Part shown: positions 43,519-54,288 of the stretch, piece after piece
Numbering within the stretch: position 1 is the stretch's first letter
Layout of the letters: each line of letters opens with the position of its first letter
Assembly: GCF_000003815.2 (NCBI RefSeq)
Contig: NC_049983.1
Coordinates: forward strand, 23,681,742-23,745,741
Direction of reading: 5' to 3'
From: Branchiostoma floridae
Lineage: Eukaryota > Chordata > Leptocardii > Amphioxiformes > Branchiostomatidae
Length of the DNA stretch: 64,000 nucleotides
Position numbers and translations under genes: made by a program
The notes under the pieces: model-generated
Seen by the model: only the letters and a program-made list of their open reading frames with translations
Database searches by the model: none
What the model was told of the DNA's origin: nothing

Positions 43519-46003
43519 TCAGCACTTCCCTGTACGCGCACGGTTGGCTGCAATCAAAGAGTTAAAAAGCTTATTGATCAATTTGCATTGTAGAGGTTAT
43601 TTGCATTGATTTGATTTCACAAAAATCTGCAAAAAACATGACATTGAGATGTAGGACCTTCACTGTACATATCTAGGAACATTATATATTCACTGTCATT
43701 GGCTAGAACTGAAATAATATCTTTGAAATTTATTTATTTATGTTATTTTTACCCAGGGTGGCCTACTTCAGTGATTTACACTACTTTGCAGTGGGGCTAT
43801 GCATTACATAAATTGAAATGAAACATGTACATATGGTGACATACAAACAGAAAACTAACATACAATAAATAACTCATGCATGTGTGATAATTGTGGCCTT
43901 ACGCACTTGCAAATCAAAATATCAATTTAGAAGGTCTCACCTTTTTTCTTGCGATGCCAATTTGACGTAGTTACAACAACAACAATAATAACGACAATGA
44001 CACCACTCAGACCTCCTATAATCCCTCCGATTTGCGCGCCTGAAGGTCCTACAAATAAACGGAAAATAGAGTTTCAAAAACATAGAACACGTGACTCAGT
44101 GAGCAGTGGATCATAGGTTACAGGAAGTCACCGAGTCACGTGTTCTATCTGTTTAACGTGACATTACGACAGCAGTGGATTGTTCATTCTTTGACAAAGA
44201 CAGATGCTGTGCAGTCGAAAATTTGGATGAGTCCATTTTTTGTGTTGGAAATTACAGTTCAACAATTTCAAGATTGACTTCTACTAACACAGATGAACTT
44301 TCAAGTTTTAACTTAAAAGTTGATCCCATACCTCTGATACATGACAAAATGGTTGTAGGTTAATAAGAGTATTCAATCATATATATTGTCATATATCAGT
44401 AAACAACATCGGCTAATTTGTGCAGACAGTTTCAATAGTTTGAAATGAAATAAAAGCTAAATTCTTTGTGTCTGGGTCAGGGTAGCAACGTTCAACACAC
44501 CCACCTGAACTTGGAGGATCAGTCGACACAGGAGGTGGAGTTGTTGTACCGTTAGGGGCTGGAATAGATATGTTTAACAGCGTTATCGTATTTATAATAA
44601 TTGCTTGATTAAGTATCTATATCTATATAGCCGATATAACCGCCCTTCGGCGTAACACACCAGCTTCGCCCTTCGCTGAGAAAGATTGATTATCATACTG
44701 GTGTTGTTGTACCATTAGGAGCTGGAATAGATATGTTTAACAGCGTTATAATGATTATAATGATTGCTTACAAAACGTCAGACAAAAAAGTAAGATTGAT
44801 TCTCATACTGGAACAATGCAGTAACTGAAAACATCGTCTAAAATAGGTTTGGTTTGGTTTGGTTTGATACAGATCTCCATTAGTGACTGATATGTCACTT
44901 ATTAATTCTTCCTTGGAGTCACTGGGATTCTAGAAGGAAGGATTTGCACCATCGCCCACCGCATATCGCACGTGTGGTGGGTTCTTTAACGTGCATGGGG
45001 TGTGGCTGCTCCCCAAACACGGGACCTCCATTTAACGTCTTATCCGAGGGACAGCCCTAGCCGAAGCTAGGTACTCATTTTAAGCTGAGTAATCTCAATC
45101 AAAATCAAATACTGAACAATATCCTCTGTGAGGGTCAAGTAAGGAAAGCCGCGTACAGTGCCTTTTCCAAGGGCGCAAGATCGGCGACACGGCAGGATTC
45201 GAATTCGAGACCTCTTGGTCCCGAGCCAAACAAATTTGCGTAATACAGAACAAAAGATACGCCCCAATGCCCTGAGAGAATGACCTCGGTTCCATTGCGA
45301 CCTAGAGGTCGTTTTCACGTTTTCTGTCTGTCTGTACTTTCTTGTGTTTCTTACACAGTTCCATGACTATAATCTCACCTGTTCCTGATGTAAAAGACAT
45401 TGCATACTATTATAAACACTAAGTTATATATAAGGTTACATGCATCGTTTGCAGTCCAAATAAATTAAGAACAAAAACACTAAATACGATTAAGTTATCT
45501 ACCTGGCTTCCAAGTCTCTACTTCTAAGGTATTCAAATTCCCACACCTAGAAATTGCTGTTGGCTTTCAAACACCTATCTACGTAATTTGTAGCAAGGTG
45601 ACCAATGCAAATTTGGCGCAATTGCTTTCCTTGATTTAGCGTAATAAGTAGGGTGTTCTGCTGAATTCAGCGTTAATCGTTGTCAGGACCCCCCATGCAG
45701 ACGATCGTGATCCTCCTTTGTCGATCGCGTGACCGCGATTATTCTCACCTGCGATTTTCACAAACGGCAAGACATGTTACAGAACTGAGTGTAGACAAGG
45801 TTCTGGATGGCAAGTTTCTCTCTCCGTCAAAAGAAAATGTAATTTTGTACGACTATGCTGAGAGTACCTTTAATATATGCTGCCGCAAAGTTATCGTAGG
45901 AAGACTGTAACTCACCGATAGTCATAGAGAACGCCAGCTGTACCAGCACCATCAGGGCTGCTGTCACAAGGAGTGGGCGGGTGTAACGAAACGCGGCGGC
46001 CAT
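43519..46003 (-). CDS. Gene D: small secretory-pathway single-span membrane protein
   Basis: Four exons on the minus strand: 46003-45916, 44558-44505, 44048-43941, 43547-43519 (279 nt, 92 residues). All three introns are phase 1 with GT-AG ends. Signal peptide 1-27 (MAAAFRYTRPLLVTAALMVL...), a Thr/Pro-rich stalk with one N-glycosylation sequon (APNGTTTPPPVSTDPP), one membrane span near 54-74 (GGIIGGLSGVIVVIIVVVV) and a basic tail HRKKANRARTGKC. Predicted type I membrane protein. A larger extracellular exon could be missed in the 1.36-kb first intron. A second partial stalk exon lies at about 44702-44725. Family not recognised; the plan resembles mucin-like or small receptor stalks. Confidence 0.65.
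44702..44725 (-). pseudogene. Partial duplicate of gene D stalk exon
   Basis: On the minus strand the acceptor 'catatctattccag' and then CTCCTAATGGTACAACAACACCAG repeat the first half of exon 2 (PNGTTTP) with the same upstream intron. The second half and a phase-matching donor are missing. Confidence 0.65.
44846..45235 (-). mobile_element. tRNA-derived SINE-like repeat in gene D intron 1
   Basis: Minus orientation. The left end is the tail 'ggtttggtttggtttggttt'. It shares 'gacctccatttaacgtctta' with the other copies and ends in the complement of a tRNA-like B box ('caggattcgaattcgag'). Confidence 0.75.
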
Positions 46004-46115
46004 TTTTGCTCGTCTTCTCGGAGTCAGTAGTCCTGTTTGTCAGCAAACCCAGTCAGTAGTTCCTTCAGCTATGCGTGGATTCACCTGGCAGTGCCCTGGA
46101 TGAGTTTGCATCGTT

Positions 46116-46123
46116 CTTATATA
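46116..46123 (-). promoter_or_regulatory. TATA box of gene D
   Basis: TATATAAG on the minus strand (in gggtatataagaacg), about 115 bases upstream of the ATG at 46003, leaving room for a start site near 46090 and a short 5' UTR. It is the clearest core promoter in the window. Confidence 0.65.
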
Positions 46124-46364
46124 CCCACGGCAAACACGACCGGTAGGACGTTTGACACTCGCCGTTGGGTCACCAAGCCACGCCCCCAAGAAGAAGTCAG
46201 GAAACTATTTTCCAGGTGTAAAAATGGTCCAAGTTATTTGTTGATTTCTTCGCTTTCCCTTTAAACACCCCGCTAAAAAACGTCGTCTATGAAAGGCCAA
46301 TCAGACTGGCTCAGTTTGTTGTACACATGTACCCACCTCATGATAAAGGCAATAGGGGTTGTAC

Positions 46365-46495
46365 TAATAGCTCCATGGAGCTGATACAAATAGCTCCATT
46401 GAGCCAGCTCCCTGCGCCCAACCTACCAGCTCCATAGAGCTATTAGAACAGCCCTGCGCCCAACCTACCAGCTCAATGGAGCCAGCTTCACGCAC
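46365..46495. repeat. Palindromic 'agctccatggagct' repeat cluster
   Basis: Several short palindromes (tagctccatggagct, ccagctccatagagct) and two copies of 'ccctgcgcccaacctaccag'. Function unknown; upstream of gene D. Confidence 0.7.
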
Positions 46496-46589
46496 TTTCA
46501 ATGTATAGCCACGTTTCATGTCATTTTCAAGAGAAATTTATAGTTCGCTTTGAATGCATACATTGTCTCTGATACAAGATTGTTAAAGA

Positions 46590-46800
46590 AGATGATTGAC
46601 AATTTCTACAGATCCTAATGGTTTTATTGTATCTCATGACCTCTAGACCTTATGTACATATATGTATTTGTATCTGTTTTGATTGACTGTATGATATCTG
46701 TCCATGTACTTGTATATACTATGTGTTTTTTTTAACGAGCCCTGGAAGATTAGCAATGTGCTAAAGGGTATCGCAATAAACCAATAAACCAATTGGTTCA
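46590..46800 (+). mobile_element. 3' tail of a non-LTR retrotransposon
   Basis: 'cgagccctggaagattagca' and 'gggtatcgcaataaaccaat', ending in short aataaacc repeats, the look of a CR1/L2-type 3' end. No coding part remains. Confidence 0.5.
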
Positions 46801-49094
46801 CGTCACCATCAAGAGAAATTTATAGTCCGCTATGGAGATGCCCTGATAACACATTCTTACACCCGCTTACGCACTTGGAATACATAAGATTCATCAGTCA
46901 CGTATGTAAACAGTTAATAGTAATAGTAATAGAATTTTTCATCAATCAGTGACTAGTTTTTGACAGGTAAGCAAACATGTGAACTATTAAATGCAGTTAA
47001 GCATATTGCAACTGACGCCGCGATTCTTTGACGTGGAGCTCCGTTTTGAGTTTGAGGCTATGTGGTGCACTATTGGCTTCAACCCCCACCCCCAAATAAT
47101 CGTCTTTCGCAGCTGAAAGAACTGGCCGCAGATGAAACTCGTCTCAGATCCCCTCCACAACTATTTTCTGGATTCTGGTCATTGGCATTTTTTCCCCATT
47201 TAATATAATATATAGATTAAATGTGCCCAACATAGAATGAAAAATCTGCTAACATTTCATGTAAAGTTACCTTCATTATGAATGCGACCATGTAACACAC
47301 GTATTATGACATAGAAGTCTATGGGAAGCCAAAACTCATACTATAGCTCAGTGCCATGCCAGTACCTATCGTAATCGCTAGACGGCAGTGCTTCTAAGAG
47401 CTCTCAACACACACTGGTGTGATCTACCCCCTCATCCTGAGTGGCATATTCCGAAAGGTCAGAGTTCATTCCAGACAGAAACTTTACAAACTTCAGGTAT
47501 GTGGAAGTTGATTATTCCGTTCTGTTTGAAGTTGACGTTAATTTCCGATGGGATAAGGAAATGTTGAGGCTTCCTACAGATATGAAACTGGGATGACAGT
47601 GTATGGAGAATATATCTTAGTTTTACCAAGGAGGTTAAAAAACTTTTATCCTCCTTGGTTTTACGTATGAGTTTACACGTGGGTCGGTGGGTGGGGGGCA
47701 AAGTTAAGTTTTCAGAATTTTCCACTTAATTTACAAGTTCTAAATGGATGAATGTCGCCAAGATGAGTCAATACTGTCGCTGATCTACTTCTATATTTGT
47801 TTGCAGTTAAATCTAGTGTAACAAAACTAGTGATTGAATTTTAGAACTCACTCTAGAGCTAGAGTCGATGCGGATTTAGGATTATGGTCTCAGAACACAG
47901 TTTTTCCGGTATGGGGATTTACATGGTTAAGGACCCCAAAGTGAGGTGGTTCGACGACTCAAAACCTATAGTAGGGTGCAGATACAATTCACAAGAATTT
48001 AGTATGTTAAAGTTGAGGGTACAAGCTACAAAATATCTGAAGATGAGCATAGATTTGCCGGCTCGTTTTTCTATAACAGACACTTTGATTTGACCCCCAG
48101 CGGAGGTCATGGGACTGCAGGCGGCGAACAGGAAGTGCCGGTAACATATCAAGGCGCAAATTCCCGCCGGCCGAAAAATCGACGTAATCCAACTTATACA
48201 GTATGAACACCGATGTATTCCTCTACTATTCACCATAGATTCCACCTCGCTGTCGTGCACGGAAGAATAAATACGGCCTTTGCAAGTACCGCGATGCACT
48301 ATTTTAACCCGAACTACTTTTGGGGACGGGGGTCGCGGATAAATACTGTGTTATGAGACCTTATAACGTTATTAAATTGCTTGCAGATTTTGATAGGACA
48401 GAGAAAAAACTTGGGTGCACAGCTCCAATTTTAGGTGCACCAAGGTGCACATGCACCCTGTATTTTAAGCGCACATGCATTCTGATCTCTGTGAAAGGGC
48501 TTAGTATAAGTTATATAAGCCCATTGATGGGTCCAAGTGCACATGCACAGGTCAAAGTCAAAGGTGAAGGTCCTGACTTGTAAACAGTTGTTGTCTCGAT
48601 GATCATACAGGTGGTCTCTGTCAGTTGGATTATGTAGATTACAACTCCCATTTTAGTTACCAACCCCACCACGGGTAGGAAGCAGGAGGGCGATCCAACC
48701 TGCAGGAGGGCTGGGACCGAGGGTGATGCAGAATACATAGTGTTGAAATTGTTATAAATTTATGTCATACCCAATGAGAAAACACACTTCTCAATGCGAA
48801 ATGGCCTAGAACTAAAAATAGTGATTCCAATGTCTGAATCCGGTTTGCAAATTTTCAACAGTGCCGCGAGCACTCGGAGTGTGTTTCATATATTGTATGG
48901 AATCCTGTGTAAAGTTGTCACCAAGTTCGGAACACCCTTAATGAATGTTAGATTAGCAGCCCAGGTATGACATAAATATCAATTATACAATTACCAGTTG
49001 TGTTTACACAGGGGCATTCACCCTATAATCAAATGCTTCATGATGAATTCAGGATTGATGTTCTGAATGATTTCATAACAGCACACAACCCAAC
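46801..49094. other. Duplicated intergenic block, copy 2
   Basis: From about 47340 on it follows 13190-15400 in the same order. Positions 47169-47340 match 25448-25610. Open frames are not conserved with copy 1. No gene called. Confidence 0.55.
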
Positions 49095-49322
49095 ATGGCG
49101 GACACAGTTCCCAGTACAGATGACCAGGACTTCAGCAGTGCAGAGGAACACGGGCTCCACGGGGAGTGTGGCATCACCTGTCACCTCTCCTCTAACCTAC
49201 TAGTACCATTCTGTGGCAACATCAAAGGTTTCCTTGAATACTTCAATATCATCGAGATCGACAATGATGGGAACCTGGTGTGTCCTCCGGAATGGATTCT
49301 TGACGGATGGGATCCAACTTAA
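49095..49322 (+). CDS. X2: small conserved ORF, paralog of X1
   Basis: 75 codons, ATG in aacATGG to TAA. Shares STDDQD, GLHGECGITCHLSSN and IEIDNDGNLVCPPEW with X1. One codon shorter at position 13. The same one-base shift before the stop would continue as IQLKKRDSKSFICRLYAM up to a conserved donor atg|gtaagt. Function unknown. Relation to the ankyrin genes is positional only. Confidence 0.5.
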   Translation: MADTVPSTDDQDFSSAEEHGLHGECGITCHLSSNLLVPFCGNIKGFLEYFNIIEIDNDGNLVCPPEWILDGWDPT

Positions 49323-51889
49323 AAAGCGTGACTCTAAGAGCTTTATATGCCGGCTGTATGCAATGGTAAGTGGTCAGTCTTATAATTAGATGCACCAACA
49401 ATTGTGCTTTGAAATTCAACTAGTTATAGATACATCTTATTGAATAAGGAGACTTCTTACATCCATTACAGCTTTATTCACACCGACATTCTGGTGACTG
49501 TCTGTCATACTGACTGGTTCACAATTTGTAATGCAGCTCTATGGGTAGGTGTAAGTAATATACATTTACAGATGCGGTCCCAAACCCAAAGTATGTTACA
49601 TTGTGTATAGTGACTACTTCATGCAATTTTTACCATGTACTCCAAGACGTTAGTTTCCTACCTAGCTTATTTGCAAGTTTTATGAAGTAGAACTAGAAGC
49701 CTCCTATGATTACTTCCAGCCAGCATGGTGACCTAAGTGTTTCTTTCTTGGATGAATCCTGTGAGCGTTTTCAATCAAAGAATCAATATTTGGTGTTGGA
49801 ATAGTTCAGGCTGTAACAGAGGGGAATTCGAAATTTTTTTGACGGATCATGCCTCCCCATGCACCTATCAGTACAAGTTAGATCTCCTGCTTGTAAAGAA
49901 CGGGCCTTGTATACCTCAAACCTATGCTGTGAAAAAAACCAAAAAACTATCAAAAACCCTGACTGAGTGTCATGAGCCAGAGCACAAGTGACTCTCAAAA
50001 GGCTGTAAAAAGTGAGTCAAATGACTCAAATTTAGGCAACAGTGGGTTCATGTGATGCATGGGAAGCAGTGAGACTGAGAGTGAAAGTTGAGTGAGTGAA
50101 AGTTGAGTCAGTGACAGTGAAAGTGTGTGTGTGTGTGAATGCGTGTGTTATTTTAGCAATATTAAGTCAGAAGTTTATCAGTTGTTAACTCCCGGGCTTC
50201 ATGTCACGTCAGCGATATCCAAAACCGTTTTGAAGATCAATAGTTATACAAATAATCACCCCTGAGTTGAAGCAGTGGACTGTAATCTTACATCTTGTGA
50301 TAAAGGGTCAAAGTTCCAGTCTGCATTTGTACCTGTTTGCTTGCTGATGTGGCAGTCAGTCAGCCATGTTGGATTTTTGGATTTTCCTGTCTTTTGAAGC
50401 AATATGACGGACACCTTAACATCATCAGGGATCCAAGTAATAGTTGTCTAGTAGACTGAGACTAAAGTCCAGGTATGGTCTTAGGGATTGTTTGATATTT
50501 GGTGGGGGAGGGCTGGGCTCGTTACTGAAACACAACCAGTAGATTTCTGGCGAGGACACGCCTTTAAGTCGATTCGTTCACATGCAAAGTACCCAATTAC
50601 CACGTACTGATCTAGTGGCACGCGGGGGACAGGGATGAATAGTCCACACCTATTGTCTGTTGATTAACGATTTATCGTCGAGCTTCCTTTTAATAGTTTG
50701 CTTAGTTATTTGGAGTCGAATGTAATATTTCATGATGCAGTAAAGCCGTATTCTTAAGTTAGAAATACGTACCATGATTCCTTTACGTTCAATTTTCGAA
50801 ATGCAACTAACGTAGTAGGTATGTATGAAGACTGTATATTGTGCCCATTCGTTTCCTTTATACACACGAATTGCGAATACATGTTTGTAAATCACACCGC
50901 CGGATCTGTAATGTTTCACCAATAAACTACCAGTATCACTTCAATATATTTCAATGAATACACACTGTAATAGCGCAAATAAATAGTATCAAGAAGGTTA
51001 TTATGAAATGTACACAGGAAGCAAAACATTATGAATCAAAGCAACATTTCAATATGTACGACGTATAAGTGATGAATAGTGAAATATTATCGAAAAAAAG
51101 AAAGTACACCAACTTAGACTGGAACCCGAGACCATAAGTTAAAAAGTCTATTCGTTAATCCACTACGCCACGATACATTACTATGTGTATTGGTGTGCTA
51201 ATACAACTGAAGTGACGGAGCGCATGATAATACGAGACAAAAATTGTTGCAGGTCCATCATTTCAAAATCTGAAGTCGTAAGATCTCTCTAGTCTCTTCA
51301 CCTTTTGGTCATCAAAGTCAACTTTTTAAACCGCATAAATAGAACAAGGAATTCATATAGATCAACTGTTTGTACATAAAACTCCAACACAGTGTCTGCT
51401 GTGTGTAACTTGTAAGTTTATGACATTTACATGATAGACAGGGTGAAAATGGCCCGCCACTCGTTCGGGCTATTCACACCGTAGCAATATGATTGGTCCT
51501 TGCTAGAAAGTTACTGGGTGTGTTTTAGGGTACACAGAGGGCTGGTGCTCTGGGGGGGTGGGGGGTGGGGGTGGGGGTGGTCAGGTTCATTAAAATTTTT
51601 CAATGCCTGGGGGGAGGGTCATTGCAAAATTTTTTTATCCTTAGATTAACTTAGCCTGCCAGCAAAATAATTGACAAAAGTCCAGGTATGGTGTTAGGGG
51701 CTGTACGCTTTTTACCAGGAGGAGGGCTGGTGCACTGGGGGAAAGGGCCATTGAAAAACATTTTGAGCTGGGGGATAGCCATTTTTAGAGAAGCCATTTG
51801 CCTACCAGCAATATTTGTCCAAAGTAGAAAGTGGCATTTCATAGGGTCAACATTTCAAAATTTTCTTGAACCTACGTATACTATTTTTA
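49323..51889. other. Intergenic block between X2 and the gene C promoter
   Basis: Up to about 50480 it is the counterpart of 15635-16640. 50500-51640 is AT-rich and seems unique, apart from a tRNA-like relic at 51111-51176 and a G-rich stretch at 51550-51590. From 51650 it again follows the region upstream of gene B. Confidence 0.5.
51111..51176 (-). pseudogene. tRNA-like relic
   Basis: On the minus strand: A-box-like 'tggcgtagtggattaacg', a possible anticodon loop around 'gactttttaac' and B-box-like 'ctcgggttccagtc'. The acceptor stem ends do not pair, so I take it as a tRNA pseudogene or SINE head. Confidence 0.35.
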
Positions 51890-51899
51890 ACACAATATA

Positions 51900-52415
51900 T
51901 ATATATATGAGTCCTATATGTCCTATATGGAAGTCTTCACTACCAGACAACCTGAAAAGGGATTTCTTCAGAGCGATAGTTGAATCTATACTATTGTATG
52001 GCTCACCAGCTTGGACACTAACTAGGAAACTAGAAAGCAAGCTAGATGGTACTTACACACGTATGCTGAGGGCCATGCTCAACAAGTCTTGGAAACAACA
52101 TCCTACCAAGGAACAGTTGAATGGCAATATTCCTGCCATATCAACCACCATTAGGGAGCGTAGGATCAGATTTGCCGGCCATTGTTTTAGAAACAAAGCA
52201 GAGCTTGCTAGACAAGTGAACTCATCCTGTGGAAGCCAGCACACGGGTTTACACATGCAGGGCGACCTCGACTGACCTACATAGACCAACTTGCCCGCGA
52301 TGTGGGGTTACAGGTCAAGGACCTAAGGAACGCTATGGGGGACAGAGATGTCTGGAAGGAGAGGGTGGACTTGGTCCGGGCAAGCAGCTCGCGATGATGA
52401 TGATGATATATATAT
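51900..52415 (+). mobile_element. 3' fragment of a non-LTR retrotransposon
   Basis: Encodes the end of a reverse transcriptase ORF: FFRAIVESILLYGSPAWTLT, then LDGTYTRMLRAMLNKSW and RERRIRFAGHC, then shifts frame and ends in (gat)n/(at)n. No catalytic YxDD part remains, so it is dead. Absent from the homologous place upstream of gene B. Confidence 0.75.
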
Positions 52416-52421
52416 GAAGAA

Positions 52422-54180
52422 ATGGTTGAAGATCCTGAAGTAGGGCCCCAGCTGGCTAAATGGTTATCCCTTTGCTTCCCCCCAAGCCAATTTTTCTCCT
52501 CCATCCCACACTCTACTGAATATTCTGCAGTCCTAATTACCCGAGTCATCATGTTGTATTTGCATGTCAACCCCATCATGTACCAGATCAAACTACTGGC
52601 TACTGGAGTATTGTCTAGTGCATTGACTGTTAAACTTTGAACAGCATTTAAATGATCATCTCATTTCCTCAAGTTACACAATTAGACAGTGGCATCAGTA
52701 ACTGTTACTAACAACATTGTCAATAGCATTTTTAGCAAGGTTATGTTTACCTTTGCCAGAATGGCTATTAAAGGTTATGTTTTGGGCTTGTGAGTCTGTG
52801 TGTGTGTCTGTCTGTCTGTTAACAGCATAACTCAAGAAGTCTTAGATGGATCCCAATTATATTTGGTAGGTGGGTAGGGGTCGGAAAAACGAAGGTCAAG
52901 TTCGATAATGGGCCCCCTAGCGGCTTGCTAAGGTACTGCAGCAGAACCTCAATTTTTTATATCTCCTGTTCTGGACATGCTGGGGTCATGATTTTTCAGT
53001 GGTAGATAGCCATTGAGGCAGAGAGTAAGTGCTGTGAGTTTGGGCCCCCTAGTGGCTTTTTTGGAACTGCAGGCGCCGATTTCCTTTCAAACTTGATGAG
53101 AATAACTCTACAACGTGTTGACGGATCGTCATGATTTTTGGTATGTAGATAGAATGAGTGATGATTTACATAGTGGTGTACTAATTATGCAAATCAATAG
53201 CTAATTTGCATAATTAATGAGGAAAATTTATAAATCCACTGCATTCCATGATAGGACTTTCAAACTTGTCACGTATGTAGCTGGAAAGGAGAGAAATGTC
53301 GATAGATATCAATTATGCAAGTGATGGCCTCATTTGCATAATTAATGAGAAAATATGAACATGTTGACGGATCATCATGTTTTTTGGTATGTAGGTAGCG
53401 TAAGTGAGGACCTACATAATGAGATACCAATTATGCATATCAACAGCTAATTTGCATAATTAATGAGAATATTCTATAAATTCACTACATTCCATCATAG
53501 GACTTTAAAACTTGTTACATATGTAGCTGAGAAAGAGAGAAATGTCAATACATGATATTTATCATGCAAATGATCTCATTTGCATAATTAATGAGAAAAT
53601 GTAAACGTGTTGTCGGATGGTCGTGATTTTTGGCATGTAGATAGCCTAAGTGAAGACTTATATAATGTGATATTTATCATGTAAGTTAACAGCTAATTTG
53701 CATAATAATAGGAAAAGTTCATAAATCCATGGCATTCTATTATAGTACTTTCATCAAAGTTGTCACATATGTAACTGATGATGTAACTGACAAAGAGGGA
53801 AGAGAGTAAGAAGTGTATTTAAAGACTTTGAAAGAGAATAAGTCAAGAATGGATCAAAGGATCATTATCATTTTTGGTATGCTGATAGCTTATGTAATGC
53901 TTGAAACAATTCGATATCAATTAATTGTAACTTGGGATCTAATTTGCATAATCAATGCCAAAATTTTATAAACCAACTCCAAGCATATAATTATAAAGAA
54001 AATGAAATGAGTAACGCATTTGTCTACAGACATCATTTTACATAACAAACCTGGTTTATTTGGCAAAGGTATGTGTTCGTGGAACTCTAGTTTTCAAGTA
54101 TAAGTCTAGTAAAAAAGCAAACAAGACACCCTGTGACTCTAGATCTGACATGTTGTCTATTCTGTGTTGTCCTGACAGAG
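52422..54180 (+). promoter_or_regulatory. Gene C upstream region, split by a repeat
   Basis: 52422-52748 and 54071-54180 together match the 420 bases before gene B; the 1.3-kb element at 52749-54070 separates them. It ends in the acceptor gtcctgacag before AGATG. No TATA box seen. Confidence 0.45.
52749..54070 (+). mobile_element. 1.3-kb AT-rich repeat element, copy 2
   Basis: Same element as 21412-22724, opposite orientation, ends acctttgcca / tggcaaaggt. About 20 further bases (atgtgttcgtggaactctag) are shared with copy 1, so the true end may lie near 54092. Confidence 0.8.
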
Positions 54181-54288
54181 ATGGACCTGGGCATGTTCTC
54201 CACGGCTGTGGAGCAAGGTGACTTGCAGACTGTGAGGAGGGGACTGGAGGCTGGGGTGGACGTTAATGTCAAGATAGGCTGGCAATGG
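54181..54288 (+). CDS. Gene C exon 1: ankyrin N-terminal cap
   Basis: 108 nt, 36 codons, phase 0, donor gtaagg. Same length as gene B exon 1; ends KIGWQW. Confidence 0.8.

Noticed and set aside
45767-45829. Possible extra exon of gene D on the minus strand (ERNLPSRTLSTL...CLAVCENR)
   Set aside because: Open between an AG and a GTGAG, but it ends in phase 2 and cannot join the phase-1 stalk exon; the acceptor is weak.
51688-52275. 195-codon + strand open frame as a host gene
   Set aside because: Its second half is the C-terminal end of a retrotransposon reverse transcriptase and it breaks frame afterwards; the first half is intergenic repeat.
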